Made by a program: the position numbers and the translations under genes
Assembly: GCF_900101875.1 (NCBI RefSeq)
Contig: NZ_FNAI01000012.1
Coordinates: 62,001-126,000 of the forward strand
Source: Mucilaginibacter pineti
GTDB lineage: Bacteria; Bacteroidota; Bacteroidia; Sphingobacteriales; Sphingobacteriaceae
DNA: 64,000 nucleotides
Direction of reading: 5' to 3'
Notes under the pieces: model-generated
Database searches by the model: none
Told to the model about the DNA's origin: nothing
The model's input: the letters and a program-made list of their open reading frames with translations, nothing else
Shown here: positions 35,096-43,441 of the stretch, one piece after another
How positions within the stretch are numbered: position 1 is the stretch's first letter
How the letters are laid out: every line of letters begins with the position of its first letter

Positions 35096-36193
35096 ATGTC
35101 ATTACTTCATAACGTAGCTTTATCGTTTGTTAAAAATTTGGGTCCGGTGGCCGCCAAATCATTGATAGCTTACCTGGGGAGTGCAGAAGAGGTATTCAAG
35201 GCATCGCCGGTTAAAATGGCTACCATCCCGGGTATTGGCGAAAAGCGCGCCACCCAATGGAACTTTGCCGATGCCCTGAAAAAAGCCGAAAAGGAACTAA
35301 CCTTTATTGATAAAAATGAGATAGAGGTAATTTACTACACAGATGCCCGGTACCCTAAACGTTTAAAAAACTGTGGCGATTCGCCCATATTGCTCTACGC
35401 CAAAGGTAAAATGGATTTGAATCTGCCAAAGGTGGTCAGCATTGTGGGTACCCGTAATGCTACCGATTATGGGCGGCAACTTTGCAAACAACTTATAGAA
35501 GAATTGCAGCAATACAATGTATTAATAGTAAGCGGTTTAGCCCTGGGTATAGATGTGGCTGCACACAGAGAATGCCTTAAACTTGATATGCCAACGATAG
35601 GTGTGTTGGGTCATGGGCTCGACAGGCTTTACCCCAGTCAGAACCGCGCTACCGCCGAAAAAATGCTGGAGAACGGCGCCCTGCTCACAGAATATCCCTC
35701 GGGTACTGCGCCTGATCGGGAAAACTTTCCGCAGCGAAACCGCATTGTGGCCGGCATTGCCGATGCTACAGTTGTGATAGAAGCCAGTGTAAAAGGCGGC
35801 GCTTTAATTACCGCCGAGATAGCTAACTCCTATAACCGCGATGTATTTGCTTTCCCCGGTAGAGTAGGTGATGAGTTTTCTGAAGGATGTAACTTCCTCA
35901 TTCGTAATAACAAAGCCCATTTGCTTACCTGCGTTGCCGACCTTGCCTTTAGCCTGGGCTGGGAAAAAGACGACAATGCAAAACCCGCTGAACAGTTCAC
36001 CTTAGCGCTCGATCTTACCAAAGACGAGCAGCTGATATTTGATATATTACGCGAACACAAAGCGCCCTTAGCTATCGACGAACTTACCATAAAAGCTAAC
36101 CTCCCCATGAGTATGCTGGCCATGAACCTGCTGAATATGGAAATGCAAGGCTACATCCGGTCGTTACCGGGCAAAACTTACAAGATCAGTTAG
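35096..36193 (+). CDS. dprA: DNA-processing protein DprA
   Basis: 365 residues. An N-terminal helix-hairpin-helix-like region (ATIPGIGEKRATQWNF) precedes the Rossmann-type DprA core: VSIVGTRNATDYGRQ, VSGLALGIDVAAHRECL, GVLGHGLDRLYPSQNR, NFPQRNRIVAGIADATVVIEA, GALITAEIANSYNRDVFAFPG and SEGCNFLI. The C-terminal ~70 residues form a winged helix (DML1-like). It loads RecA on incoming single-stranded DNA during transformation or uptake. The large inverted repeat ends just before the ATG and could affect translation (inference). No other competence genes are adjacent. Confidence 0.95.
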   Translation: MSLLHNVALSFVKNLGPVAAKSLIAYLGSAEEVFKASPVKMATIPGIGEKRATQWNFADALKKAEKELTFIDKNEIEVIYYTDARYPKRLKNCGDSPILLYAKGKMDLNLPKVVSIVGTRNATDYGRQLCKQLIEELQQYNVLIVSGLALGIDVAAHRECLKLDMPTIGVLGHGLDRLYPSQNRATAEKMLENGALLTEYPSGTAPDRENFPQRNRIVAGIADATVVIEASVKGGALITAEIANSYNRDVFAFPGRVGDEFSEGCNFLIRNNKAHLLTCVADLAFSLGWEKDDNAKPAEQFTLALDLTKDEQLIFDILREHKAPLAIDELTIKANLPMSMLAMNLLNMEMQGYIRSLPGKTYKIS

Positions 36194-36275
36194 GTGATTA
36201 TAGAGAGGCACTCCCCAACCCGCAACCCTTTTTCCTCAATTCACGCACCCCGCAACCCGCTCCCCGCACCTGTTC

Positions 36276-36755
36276 TTATGCCCCTTTCGGCGAGTCAAAA
36301 AATGTGAGATGGCCATCGTCGCTGGTGATGGATTGCCAGTCGTCGTTATCAAAGGTGATGAGTGCTATGGCGCAGGTTGGCAGATCGCGTACTTGCCCGG
36401 TAAGGTAATATAAGGCCTGGCTGATCCCCGGATTATGACCCACGATAGCTATAAATTCATGCTTATCTGGTAAATCATTGATCACTTTTATCCAGGTTTC
36501 TTCGCTGGCTTCGTAAATTCTTTTATCGGTGCCGGCTTTTGGTAATGACAGTTGCTCCGTAAAAATATCGGCCGTGCTTTGTGTACGTAAAGCCGGACTG
36601 CTAATTACTATCTGTGGTACAACGCCATGTTTTTTTACCACCGATGCCATTAATTCGGCATCCTCCATACCCGATGGTTTTAATGGTCGTTCAAAATCGG
36701 CATAACCGCTTTCGTGGGTTGCCTTGGCATGGCGTATTAATAATAGCTTTTTCAT
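36276..36755 (-). CDS. SixA-type phosphohistidine phosphatase
   Basis: 159 residues, histidine-phosphatase branch 1. LLLIRHAKATHE holds the RHA(G) catalytic motif (usually RHG), ISSPALRTQSTADIF is the second Arg block and IAIVGHNPGISQALYYL carries the second catalytic His. SixA removes phosphate from phosphohistidine in phosphorelay or PTS proteins. Note the HPt protein gene at 45818, not adjacent. The substrate is inferred from family only. Confidence 0.88.
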   Translation of the reverse strand: MKKLLLIRHAKATHESGYADFERPLKPSGMEDAELMASVVKKHGVVPQIVISSPALRTQSTADIFTEQLSLPKAGTDKRIYEASEETWIKVINDLPDKHEFIAIVGHNPGISQALYYLTGQVRDLPTCAIALITFDNDDWQSITSDDGHLTFFDSPKGA

Positions 36756-36833
36756 AATGGCAGGCTGTTGTTATTTACTAATGGCTAATTTAATATAACG
36801 GCGGCATATTTAATTAAGTTTCGTTGTTGTAAA

Positions 36834-36862
36834 CAAAAAAGGAGCCACAGGCTCCCTTAAAA
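36834..36862 (-). terminator. hairpin terminator after the outer-membrane barrel gene
   Basis: GGAGCC-ACA-GGCTCC (36841-36855) flanked by A and T runs; on the minus strand a T run follows. It lies 26 bp past the stop of the barrel gene. Confidence 0.75.
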
Positions 36863-36880
36863 ACACAATGAGTAAGTACT

Positions 36881-37576
36881 TTAAAATGCGTAACCTATTG
36901 ATGCACCTAAAACCCGGGTTTTAAATTTATTACCATCGGCATCCGGAAGTATATTGGTTAAACCCAAATCGTAGTTGATATTTAAGAGCAAACCGCCTTT
37001 TAATTTAATACCTGCAATAGCGTTGGCACCAAAATCTTTTGATTTAATGTCGCCCGAATCGTTGCCGAATTTAACATCATTGCCGAGTGATATAGCGCCG
37101 GTTTTAGTATTAGTACCTGTGAGTTTAACTTTGCCCGAAAGGCCGAAAGCACCATATGGACCGGCCCCAAAGTAGATATCACCAATTATAACGGGGATAT
37201 GGTAAACTACATTTACCGGCACCTGCAGGTAATATAATTTATAGTTGCTGTTAACTTCACTTGTCGAAGTTTCTCCCGGAGTAGTGGTAGGGATAGGGCC
37301 TGTAAAACCGTGAAATGTGCCGCCTTTGCCCGTGAAATTAACGGCAGGCTGTAAAGAAAAATGGCCCAGTTTAATATCGGCAAATATGCCTGCATTAAAT
37401 GATGTTATAGAACCCGATGATGCCATTAAATTGGTACCGGCGACTACATTATTTGGTGTTCCGGATGCGCTGAGAGTTGCAAAATTTACACCTCCTTTGA
37501 TACCAAAAGTTGTGCTTTGGGCAAAGCTTAACAGCGAAATGCCTGCTAAAAGCAGTGAAAGTAGGAGTTTTTTCAT
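36881..37576 (-). CDS. outer-membrane beta-barrel protein (PorT/OmpW-like)
   Basis: 231 residues with signal peptide ending near SFAQ. The body is beta-rich with Gly/aromatic alternation (TFGIKGGVNFATLSASG, LYYLQVPVNVVYHIPVI, IYFGAGPYGAFGLSG, LNINYDLGLTNI) and ends RVLGASIGYAF, a typical outer-membrane C-terminal Phe. This is the OMP_b-brl_2 layout with an eight-strand barrel. Function is unknown; such small barrels are abundant in Bacteroidota. Confidence 0.85.
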   Translation of the reverse strand: MKKLLLSLLLAGISLLSFAQSTTFGIKGGVNFATLSASGTPNNVVAGTNLMASSGSITSFNAGIFADIKLGHFSLQPAVNFTGKGGTFHGFTGPIPTTTPGETSTSEVNSNYKLYYLQVPVNVVYHIPVIIGDIYFGAGPYGAFGLSGKVKLTGTNTKTGAISLGNDVKFGNDSGDIKSKDFGANAIAGIKLKGGLLLNINYDLGLTNILPDADGNKFKTRVLGASIGYAF

Positions 37577-37688
37577 ATGGTTAAGAATAGGTTGTTGGTA
37601 TAATAAGGATGAAATTAATAAGTATATCTGTCATTTCCATAATTAATTCATGGACGCAGGCATAAGTAAGGTTGCCGATGGCGGCGTT

Positions 37689-38654
37689 TTACTTATTTAA
37701 AAACTCTACAATACCATCCTCGGGCATATCATTCATACACTTAAAATGCCCCAGCGGGCATTTCTCCAACCCAAATTTTGAACAGGGACGGCAGGAAATG
37801 TCAACACCGGCAATCAGCACATCCTTAACCATATAAGGTTGTACACCCAATAATTCGGGCACGGTACCCCCCCAAACAGATGCAATGGGCTTATCAAAAG
37901 CCTCGGCAATGTGGGTAAGGCCGGTATCAAAACCGATGATGCTTTTGGCTTGCGATACCAGGTAAACAGATTCATCGAGCGAGGTTGTGCCGCAGGCATT
38001 GTAAACTTTTGTGCCTACCGCTGCAGCAATAATATCAGCGTTGGCCTTTACGTCGTTGCCGCCCAATAGTACTACATGGCTATCAATCTTGCTGCAAATA
38101 CTGATGATCTTATCGTTAGGCATGCGTTTGGTGAAGTGGGTTGCACCAATTATAAAGGCAACATATCCGTTTTGATGTGATGCGGGTAAAAGCTTATTAA
38201 GCTGATGATCGGCTTTTACATAGTAGTCAATCGGCTTTCCATCATTAACAACACCCAGGAATTTTACGGCTTTCAGGTACCTGTCTACCAGATGAACGGG
38301 CGCTACCAGCTTTAATTTAAACCGTAAACTAAGCCATTTGCGTATTGGCTGTTTTTTATAGGTTGATGATCTGATTCCTGTGCGCAGCTTTATGATAGCT
38401 GTACGCAGGTTGTTATGCAGATCGATAATGTAATCGTAATTTTCGGCCTTTATCTCCGCAATGGTATCTGATAACGAGGGTTTTAGCAGCAGTAGCTTAT
38501 CTGCATATGGGTTATTATCGTAGATGTACTTGAAGGCGGGCTTTGTTAAAAAATGAACCTCGGCTCCTGGAATTTGCTTTTTAAGACAGCGAACAACAGG
38601 CGTGGTATAAATAATATCGCCCATGGAACTAAAGCGGATCACGAGTATCTTCAT
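37689..38654 (-). CDS. family 9 glycosyltransferase (heptosyltransferase-like)
   Basis: 321 residues from the ATG at 38654 (MKILVIRFSSMGDIIYTTPVVRCL, the family N-terminus); a longer frame would overlap the upstream gene by 29 bp. The GT-B fold shows the GT9 blocks AFIIGATHFTKRMPNDK and IIGFDTGLTHIAEAFDKPIASVWG. The C-terminal CRPCSKFGLEKCPLGHFKCM, with five cysteines, is common in this family. It probably adds heptose (or a related sugar) to the LPS core. It follows the heptose adenylyltransferase gene by 10 bp, which supports that role. Confidence 0.88.
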   Translation of the reverse strand: MKILVIRFSSMGDIIYTTPVVRCLKKQIPGAEVHFLTKPAFKYIYDNNPYADKLLLLKPSLSDTIAEIKAENYDYIIDLHNNLRTAIIKLRTGIRSSTYKKQPIRKWLSLRFKLKLVAPVHLVDRYLKAVKFLGVVNDGKPIDYYVKADHQLNKLLPASHQNGYVAFIIGATHFTKRMPNDKIISICSKIDSHVVLLGGNDVKANADIIAAAVGTKVYNACGTTSLDESVYLVSQAKSIIGFDTGLTHIAEAFDKPIASVWGGTVPELLGVQPYMVKDVLIAGVDISCRPCSKFGLEKCPLGHFKCMNDMPEDGIVEFLNK

Positions 38655-38664
38655 TTTTGCATTA

Positions 38665-39168
38665 TCAGGAAATTTGGTTCCTGATCTTTTCAATTATTGA
38701 TGTGGACGAATATCCCTCTACAAAATTAATAGTTTTTACCTCGCCGCCGTTGGCTATCACTTCTTTAGCGCCAACAATATTTTCAATAGTATAATCGGCA
38801 CCTTTCACCAGGTAATCTGGCAGGAGGGTGCTGATCAGGTCAAGTGGGGTATCTTCTTCAAAAACAACAATTGCATCCACAAAAAACAGCGCCGCCAGTA
38901 TAGCTGCTCTGCTATTTTGATCGTTCACAGGTCTGCTTTCCCCTTTGATCCGTTTTACTGAACTATCGGCATTCAGTCCGATGATAAGCTTATCACCCAA
39001 TTCGGCGGCTTTAGCGAGGTAAGTAATGTGCCCGATGTGCAACAGATCGAACACGCCATTGGTAAAAACAACTTTTTTACCATCGGCCTGCCAGCTTTGC
39101 ACCTGTTTTTTAAGCGAGGGTAAGTCGGTTATTTTACCGGTAAGTGTTTTTTCAAGGTCGATTCGCAT
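38665..39168 (-). CDS. heptose 1-phosphate adenylyltransferase (HldE C-domain type)
   Basis: 167 residues from ATG 39168 (MRIDLEKTLTG); a few codons more are possible. Nucleotidyltransferase fold: VVFTNGVFDLLHIGHITYL contains the HxGH signature, and LIIGLNADSSVKRIKGESRPVN is the family block. It turns D-glycero-D-manno-heptose 1-phosphate into the ADP-sugar. In E. coli this is fused to the kinase (HldE/RfaE); here the kinase is a separate gene at 40027-41010. The symbol RfaE2/HldC is used elsewhere. Confidence 0.92.
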   Translation of the reverse strand: MRIDLEKTLTGKITDLPSLKKQVQSWQADGKKVVFTNGVFDLLHIGHITYLAKAAELGDKLIIGLNADSSVKRIKGESRPVNDQNSRAAILAALFFVDAIVVFEEDTPLDLISTLLPDYLVKGADYTIENIVGAKEVIANGGEVKTINFVEGYSSTSIIEKIRNQIS

Positions 39169-39233
39169 TTGGTTTCTATGTAGAGACACATATTTGTGTT
39201 ATTATGTGTGATGATTATAAACAAATAAAAAGT

Positions 39234-39354
39234 TTGTCATTTCGATAGAGCGTGTGGGCAAAAGTGTGGTGCGAAAGAGAAATCTTCTACGTGATACAGA
39301 ACTTAAATTGCATATCGAAGAAGATTTCTCATCGTACCTCGTTCGAAATGACAA
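39234..39354. repeat. hairpin repeat inside the heptose cluster
   Basis: TTTGTCATTTCGA at 39234 faces TTCGAAATGACAAG ending at 39355, and inner AGAGAAATCTTCT faces AGAAGATTTCTC. This ~120-bp imperfect hairpin lies between gmhA and the adenylyltransferase gene and is the only reason their spacing is wide. Confidence 0.8.
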
Positions 39355-39373
39355 GCTACGGTATAAAAAAGTA

Positions 39374-39940
39374 TTATTCAAACAGATCATCCACATACTG
39401 ACACATAATGTGCCCTATGAGTATGTGCATTTCCTGTATCCTTGCGGTAAATTCCGATGGTACAATAATATTCAGATCACAAATACCATTCATTTTACCA
39501 CCGTTCCTGCCGGATAATCCCAGCGTTTTGCAGCCATATTGTTTAGCTGTTTCAAAGGCGTTTAAAATACCCTGGCTGTTACCGCTAGTCGAGATCCCGA
39601 TAAACAGATCGCCCGGTTTAGCGTAGGCTTCTACCTGGCGGGCAAAAACGTAATCGTACCCATAATCATTGGCAATAGCCGTAAGTGCCGAAGTATCAAC
39701 CGTTAATGCAATTCCCGGCAAGGCCTTGCGGTTTTTTACGAAGCGACCTGTTAGCTCGGCTGCCAAATGCTGGGCATCGGCGGCGCTGCCGCCATTACCT
39801 GCAATTAAAACCTTGTTGCCGCTTTGTACCGCAGTAACTATCATTTCGCAGGCAGTTTCGATATCGCCGGTAAGGGTATCAATAACCCGCTGTATCAGCT
39901 GCTGGTGGTCTTTTAATTCGTTTAATATTTTTGAGCTCAT
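39374..39940 (-). CDS. gmhA: sedoheptulose 7-phosphate isomerase
   Basis: 188 residues, SIS fold: VLIAGNGGSAADAQHLAAELTGRF is the diagnostic GmhA block, ALTAIANDYGYDYVFARQVEAY and FIGISTSGNSQGILNAFETAKQ follow, and the C-terminal QEMHILIGHIMCQYVDDLF carries the conserved His. It turns sedoheptulose 7-phosphate into D-glycero-D-manno-heptose 7-phosphate, the first step toward ADP-heptose. The kinase and adenylyltransferase flank it. Confidence 0.94.
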   Translation of the reverse strand: MSSKILNELKDHQQLIQRVIDTLTGDIETACEMIVTAVQSGNKVLIAGNGGSAADAQHLAAELTGRFVKNRKALPGIALTVDTSALTAIANDYGYDYVFARQVEAYAKPGDLFIGISTSGNSQGILNAFETAKQYGCKTLGLSGRNGGKMNGICDLNIIVPSEFTARIQEMHILIGHIMCQYVDDLFE

Positions 39941-40026
39941 TCTTTACACGTTCATTTGTTCATTCGTTTACTGGTTTATCGGTGCGCAGCTCACGGTTTT
40001 AGCTTTCAGCCTTTTGCTTTCAGCTT

Positions 40027-41010
40027 TCAGTTTTTTTCTATGTCTCCAACTATCTCGTTAATAGTGGTGGTGGCGCTGCCTACTTTGCGTATCACTATGG
40101 CTGCGGCGTGGTTGGCCAGTTCGCTGGCTTCTTCAACGGTTAAGCCTGCGGCAATAAAGTAGGCAATGGTTGCCAATACAGTATCTCCTGCACCTGTTAC
40201 GTCAAATACTTCGGTAGCTTTAACAGGCAATAGCTTGTAAGCCAGTTCGCTAAGTATCACCATGCCTTCTTCGGATAGGGTAACTATAAGGTACTCCGTG
40301 CCTGTTTGCGCGAAGATAACTTTTGCAGCTTCCTGCAGGGTTTCTATCGAATTTATTTTCTCGACCTTGGTAGCGTCTGCCAGTTCTTTGCGGTTGGGCT
40401 TAATGATAAAAGCGCCTTTGTATTTTTCGTAATTTAAACCTTTTGGATCGATAACTACTTTTTTACCCTGTTTATTGGCCTCAATAATAACACGTTGCGT
40501 TAATGATGGCGAAAACAGGCCTTTGTTATAGTCGGATAGGAGTACGATATCTGCCTGAGCAATATAGCCGCTTAATTTTCCGATCAATTCATCTTCAATT
40601 TCAGCAGAAACCGCGTCGGTAATTTCCCTATCAACCCTAACTAATTGGTGGCTACCGGCCATAACACGGGTTTTAACGGTGGTTGGTCTGCCTGTATCTT
40701 TAATAATAGTGTGGGTTTCAACGCCCTCGCTGGTTAAAATATCAATGATCTGCGCGCCGGCCGTATCATCGCCAATAACGCCCGATACCATTACTTTCGC
40801 CCCCAGAGAAACCAGGTTTTGCACCACATTACCCGCACCGCCAAGTGTATACGTGTCTTTTTTTACGTTCACAATAGGCACCGGCGCTTCGGGAGAGAGG
40901 CGGCTTGCGCTGCCCAAAATGTAATGGTCAATCATCAGATCGCCGATAACCAATATGGCAGGCTGGCTGTTTGATGCTTGAATATGGCGTATTTTATTTA
41001 TTAAGTTCAT
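40027..41010 (-). CDS. heptose 7-phosphate kinase (HldE N-domain type, PfkB family)
   Basis: 327 residues, ribokinase fold: VIGDLMIDHYILGSASRLSPEAPVP is the RfaE1 signature; LGGAGNVVQNLVSLGAKV is the substrate site; VTGAGDTVLATIAYFIAAGLTVEEA holds the catalytic Asp of GAGD. It phosphorylates the heptose 7-phosphate at O1. With gmhA, the adenylyltransferase and GT9 it covers most of ADP-heptose supply; the bisphosphatase (GmhB) and epimerase (HldD) are not in this window. Confidence 0.93.
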   Translation of the reverse strand: MNLINKIRHIQASNSQPAILVIGDLMIDHYILGSASRLSPEAPVPIVNVKKDTYTLGGAGNVVQNLVSLGAKVMVSGVIGDDTAGAQIIDILTSEGVETHTIIKDTGRPTTVKTRVMAGSHQLVRVDREITDAVSAEIEDELIGKLSGYIAQADIVLLSDYNKGLFSPSLTQRVIIEANKQGKKVVIDPKGLNYEKYKGAFIIKPNRKELADATKVEKINSIETLQEAAKVIFAQTGTEYLIVTLSEEGMVILSELAYKLLPVKATEVFDVTGAGDTVLATIAYFIAAGLTVEEASELANHAAAIVIRKVGSATTTINEIVGDIEKN

Positions 41011-41112
41011 TAGTTCGGAGGAAGTTCATTAGTTCAGTGGTTCATTAGTTCATTGGTATGCCAATTAACTTTTGTCTTTTATCCTTATTCCAAAAGTCCT
41101 TTATCCCAAGAA

Positions 41113-42786
41113 TTACGGTCTTTTGTCTTTAAAAGCTTTGGTTATTTCTACAAGAGATAGCGCGTTCAGGCACATTTCTTTATACAATCCGCCTTTGCGA
41201 CCGGCCAAAACGCCGTAGTGCATATCCAGGAAACCTTCTACACGGTGGGCATCGGGATTTATGGAAAGTTTAACACCTTTTTCAAGTGCATATTGGTGCC
41301 AGCGCCAGTCCAGATCAAGCCTGAACGGGTTGGCATTTATTTCAATAACCACATTGTTGGCAGCACAGGCATCTATCACTTTTTTATGATCGATAGGGTA
41401 ACCAGCGCGACTTAACAGCAACCTACCGGTAGGGTGGCCCAATATGGTAGTATATGGATTTTCGATAGCGGTTATCAATCTCGATGTTGCTTTATCCTCG
41501 CTCATTTTAAGGATGGAGTGTACAGATGCCACAATAAAATCAAATTTTGCAAGGATTTCATCCGGGTAATCCAGTGCGCCATCATATAATATGTCAGATT
41601 CGATGCCTTTAAATATATGAAAGCCATCAAGTTTTTTGTTGAGGTGATCAATTTCCTCATGTTGTTGTAACACGCGTTCAATGCTGAGGCCTTTAGCGTA
41701 AAAGGCGCTTTTGCTGTGATCGCACATGCCTAAATATTCCAGTTTTAGGTTATCACGACAATACAGGGCCATTTCTTCAACAGTGTTTACACCATCGCTC
41801 CAGGTGCTGTGGTTGTGCAGACTGCCTTTTAAATCGTGCAGGTTAATGAGCGTTGGTAACTCATTTCTTTCAGCGCGATCAATAAAGGTAGCACCATCGC
41901 GCAATTCTGGCGGCATCCACACGAGGCCTGCTTTTTGGTAAATGATCTCCTCACTTTGCGGCTGCTCCAGCGGGTTGCCAATGCGTTGCAATACTTCCTG
42001 AACGTGATCGTCTGTTCCGCTGTTCAGGAAAAGTTCTTTGTAATATTCGTCTTTATCAACGCAAATGATATCAATAAGCAAGCCGTTCTTCAACTCGCCT
42101 GAGATGTGGTTTTCATTTTGCGATACGTTGGTTAAAATTGCAGAGTTCAGCAGGGTATCATAGGCCACATCCTGGTCTATACTGCCCACAACTATTACAA
42201 TTTCGGTAATGATTTCGTTAAACCTGCGAAACTCACCTGCGAAATGTTTAAGCGCACCGGGAAAAATGCTTTTAATCTCTTCCATCAGTTCGCGCGCTTC
42301 CTGCTCAACCTGGGCGTACAGGAACTTGCCGTTGCTGGCCATCCTAAATTCAATAGCCTTACGAATTTCTTCCTGCGTTTTTAATCCGAAACCCTTGGCC
42401 TCTATCAGGCGGTTTTCGTTACAGGCGTAATAAAGCTCGCCGGTATTTTCAATGGCAAGTTCGCGCCAAATAATGGCCACTTTTTTAGGGCCGATGCCTT
42501 TGATGTGCATCATTTCAACCACACCTTCGGGGGTTTCGTTTAGCAGATCTTCCAGTTCGGCAATGGTGCCGGTTTCAAAAAGTTCAATTATTTTGCCGGC
42601 AATACTTTTGCCAATGCCATCAACCTTTTCCAGTTCGGCAAGTGTTTTGCCTGCAATGGGGAAGGGCAGCTTATCAACCTTAAAGGCAGCGTTAGCTATC
42701 GACTTTATTTTAAACGGGTTAACGTCATGGAGTTCCATGAGTTGCGATAGTAAACGAAGCTTGCGTGCTATGGGTTTATTTTCCAT
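41113..42786 (-). CDS. PolX-family protein: degenerate polymerase domain plus PHP nuclease
   Basis: 557 residues in the order HhH (~1-110), Pol beta-like fingers/palm (~110-290) and PHP phosphoesterase (~318-557). In active PolX the palm has G-S...RR...D-x-D; here the aligned positions read AGEFRRFNEIITEIVIVV, so the Ser is Glu185 and the two Asp are Glu195 and Val197; only the third Asp (Asp239 in LLIDIICVD) is kept. The PHP motifs LHNHSTWSDG (H324, H326, D331), GMCDHS (H357), FKGIESDI and NPDAHR are intact. So it is probably a nuclease without polymerase activity. Standalone gene. Confidence 0.92.
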   Translation of the reverse strand: MENKPIARKLRLLSQLMELHDVNPFKIKSIANAAFKVDKLPFPIAGKTLAELEKVDGIGKSIAGKIIELFETGTIAELEDLLNETPEGVVEMMHIKGIGPKKVAIIWRELAIENTGELYYACNENRLIEAKGFGLKTQEEIRKAIEFRMASNGKFLYAQVEQEARELMEEIKSIFPGALKHFAGEFRRFNEIITEIVIVVGSIDQDVAYDTLLNSAILTNVSQNENHISGELKNGLLIDIICVDKDEYYKELFLNSGTDDHVQEVLQRIGNPLEQPQSEEIIYQKAGLVWMPPELRDGATFIDRAERNELPTLINLHDLKGSLHNHSTWSDGVNTVEEMALYCRDNLKLEYLGMCDHSKSAFYAKGLSIERVLQQHEEIDHLNKKLDGFHIFKGIESDILYDGALDYPDEILAKFDFIVASVHSILKMSEDKATSRLITAIENPYTTILGHPTGRLLLSRAGYPIDHKKVIDACAANNVVIEINANPFRLDLDWRWHQYALEKGVKLSINPDAHRVEGFLDMHYGVLAGRKGGLYKEMCLNALSLVEITKAFKDKRP

Positions 42787-42898
42787 AATGAAATTGAGCC
42801 GTAAAAATACAAAAAGGCATTGTAAAGACAGCCTGAGCTGTGTGTTTGTTTTAGGTGGGGGGGGATTTGCGGAGGGACGCTGTTAATTATATTGTAGT

Positions 42899-43375
42899 TT
42901 ACAGGGAATTAAGAAAAACTTTCATGATGCGTTTACCAATGTCCTTTTTATTTGCATTGGCGGATATGCCAGATGTTATACTCAACTCTTTATCACTTGA
43001 TAAATCACATTCAATAACTAAGATAATATTACTCGTATTAGCTCCTCTGATACTAATTCTTTTATAAGCCATTTCAAAGGCCTTTAATGTTTTTAATTTA
43101 CTGTATTTATATGCGGGCCACTCTTTCTTATGCAGGCCTTTAAGGTTTTTATCTTTTACTTCGCATAAATCCAGATTTCTTATAACCTGTTCACCCAAAG
43201 CTGTATCGTCAACCGGATAATTTAAAATTGAACATATATCTTGCTCGTAAAATAGCCCGCTATTGTTCCTATGAAAAGGTGCTATAATGATTTGTTCCTC
43301 TGTTTCGGAAATATAAACAGAAATACGTTTGATAAAGTCCTGATTAATATTCTTTTTTCTGAAAAATGATATCAT
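42899..43375 (-). CDS. protein of unknown function
   Basis: 158 residues, no signal peptide. It alternates strands and helices (ISVYISETEEQIIIAPFHRNN, ALGEQVIRNLDLCEVKD, ISIRGANTSNIILVIECDL) and ends in a basic helix (ANKKDIGKRIMKVFLNSL). I do not recognise the family. It could be an immunity-type small protein by style, but no toxin gene is adjacent, so this is not claimed. It lies between PolX and SppA on the same strand, 66 bp from sppA. Confidence 0.6.
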   Translation of the reverse strand: MISFFRKKNINQDFIKRISVYISETEEQIIIAPFHRNNSGLFYEQDICSILNYPVDDTALGEQVIRNLDLCEVKDKNLKGLHKKEWPAYKYSKLKTLKAFEMAYKRISIRGANTSNIILVIECDLSSDKELSITSGISANANKKDIGKRIMKVFLNSL

Positions 43376-43441
43376 CCCCTAAAATATGAAAAGCCATCCT
43401 TCCGAACAGCTTTTCTTTCAATCAAAATATGTATTTAAAAT

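Noticed and set aside
42899..43375. Contact-dependent inhibition immunity protein
   Set aside because: The style is suggestive but no CdiA/toxin or other system gene is adjacent, and no family motif could be confirmed.
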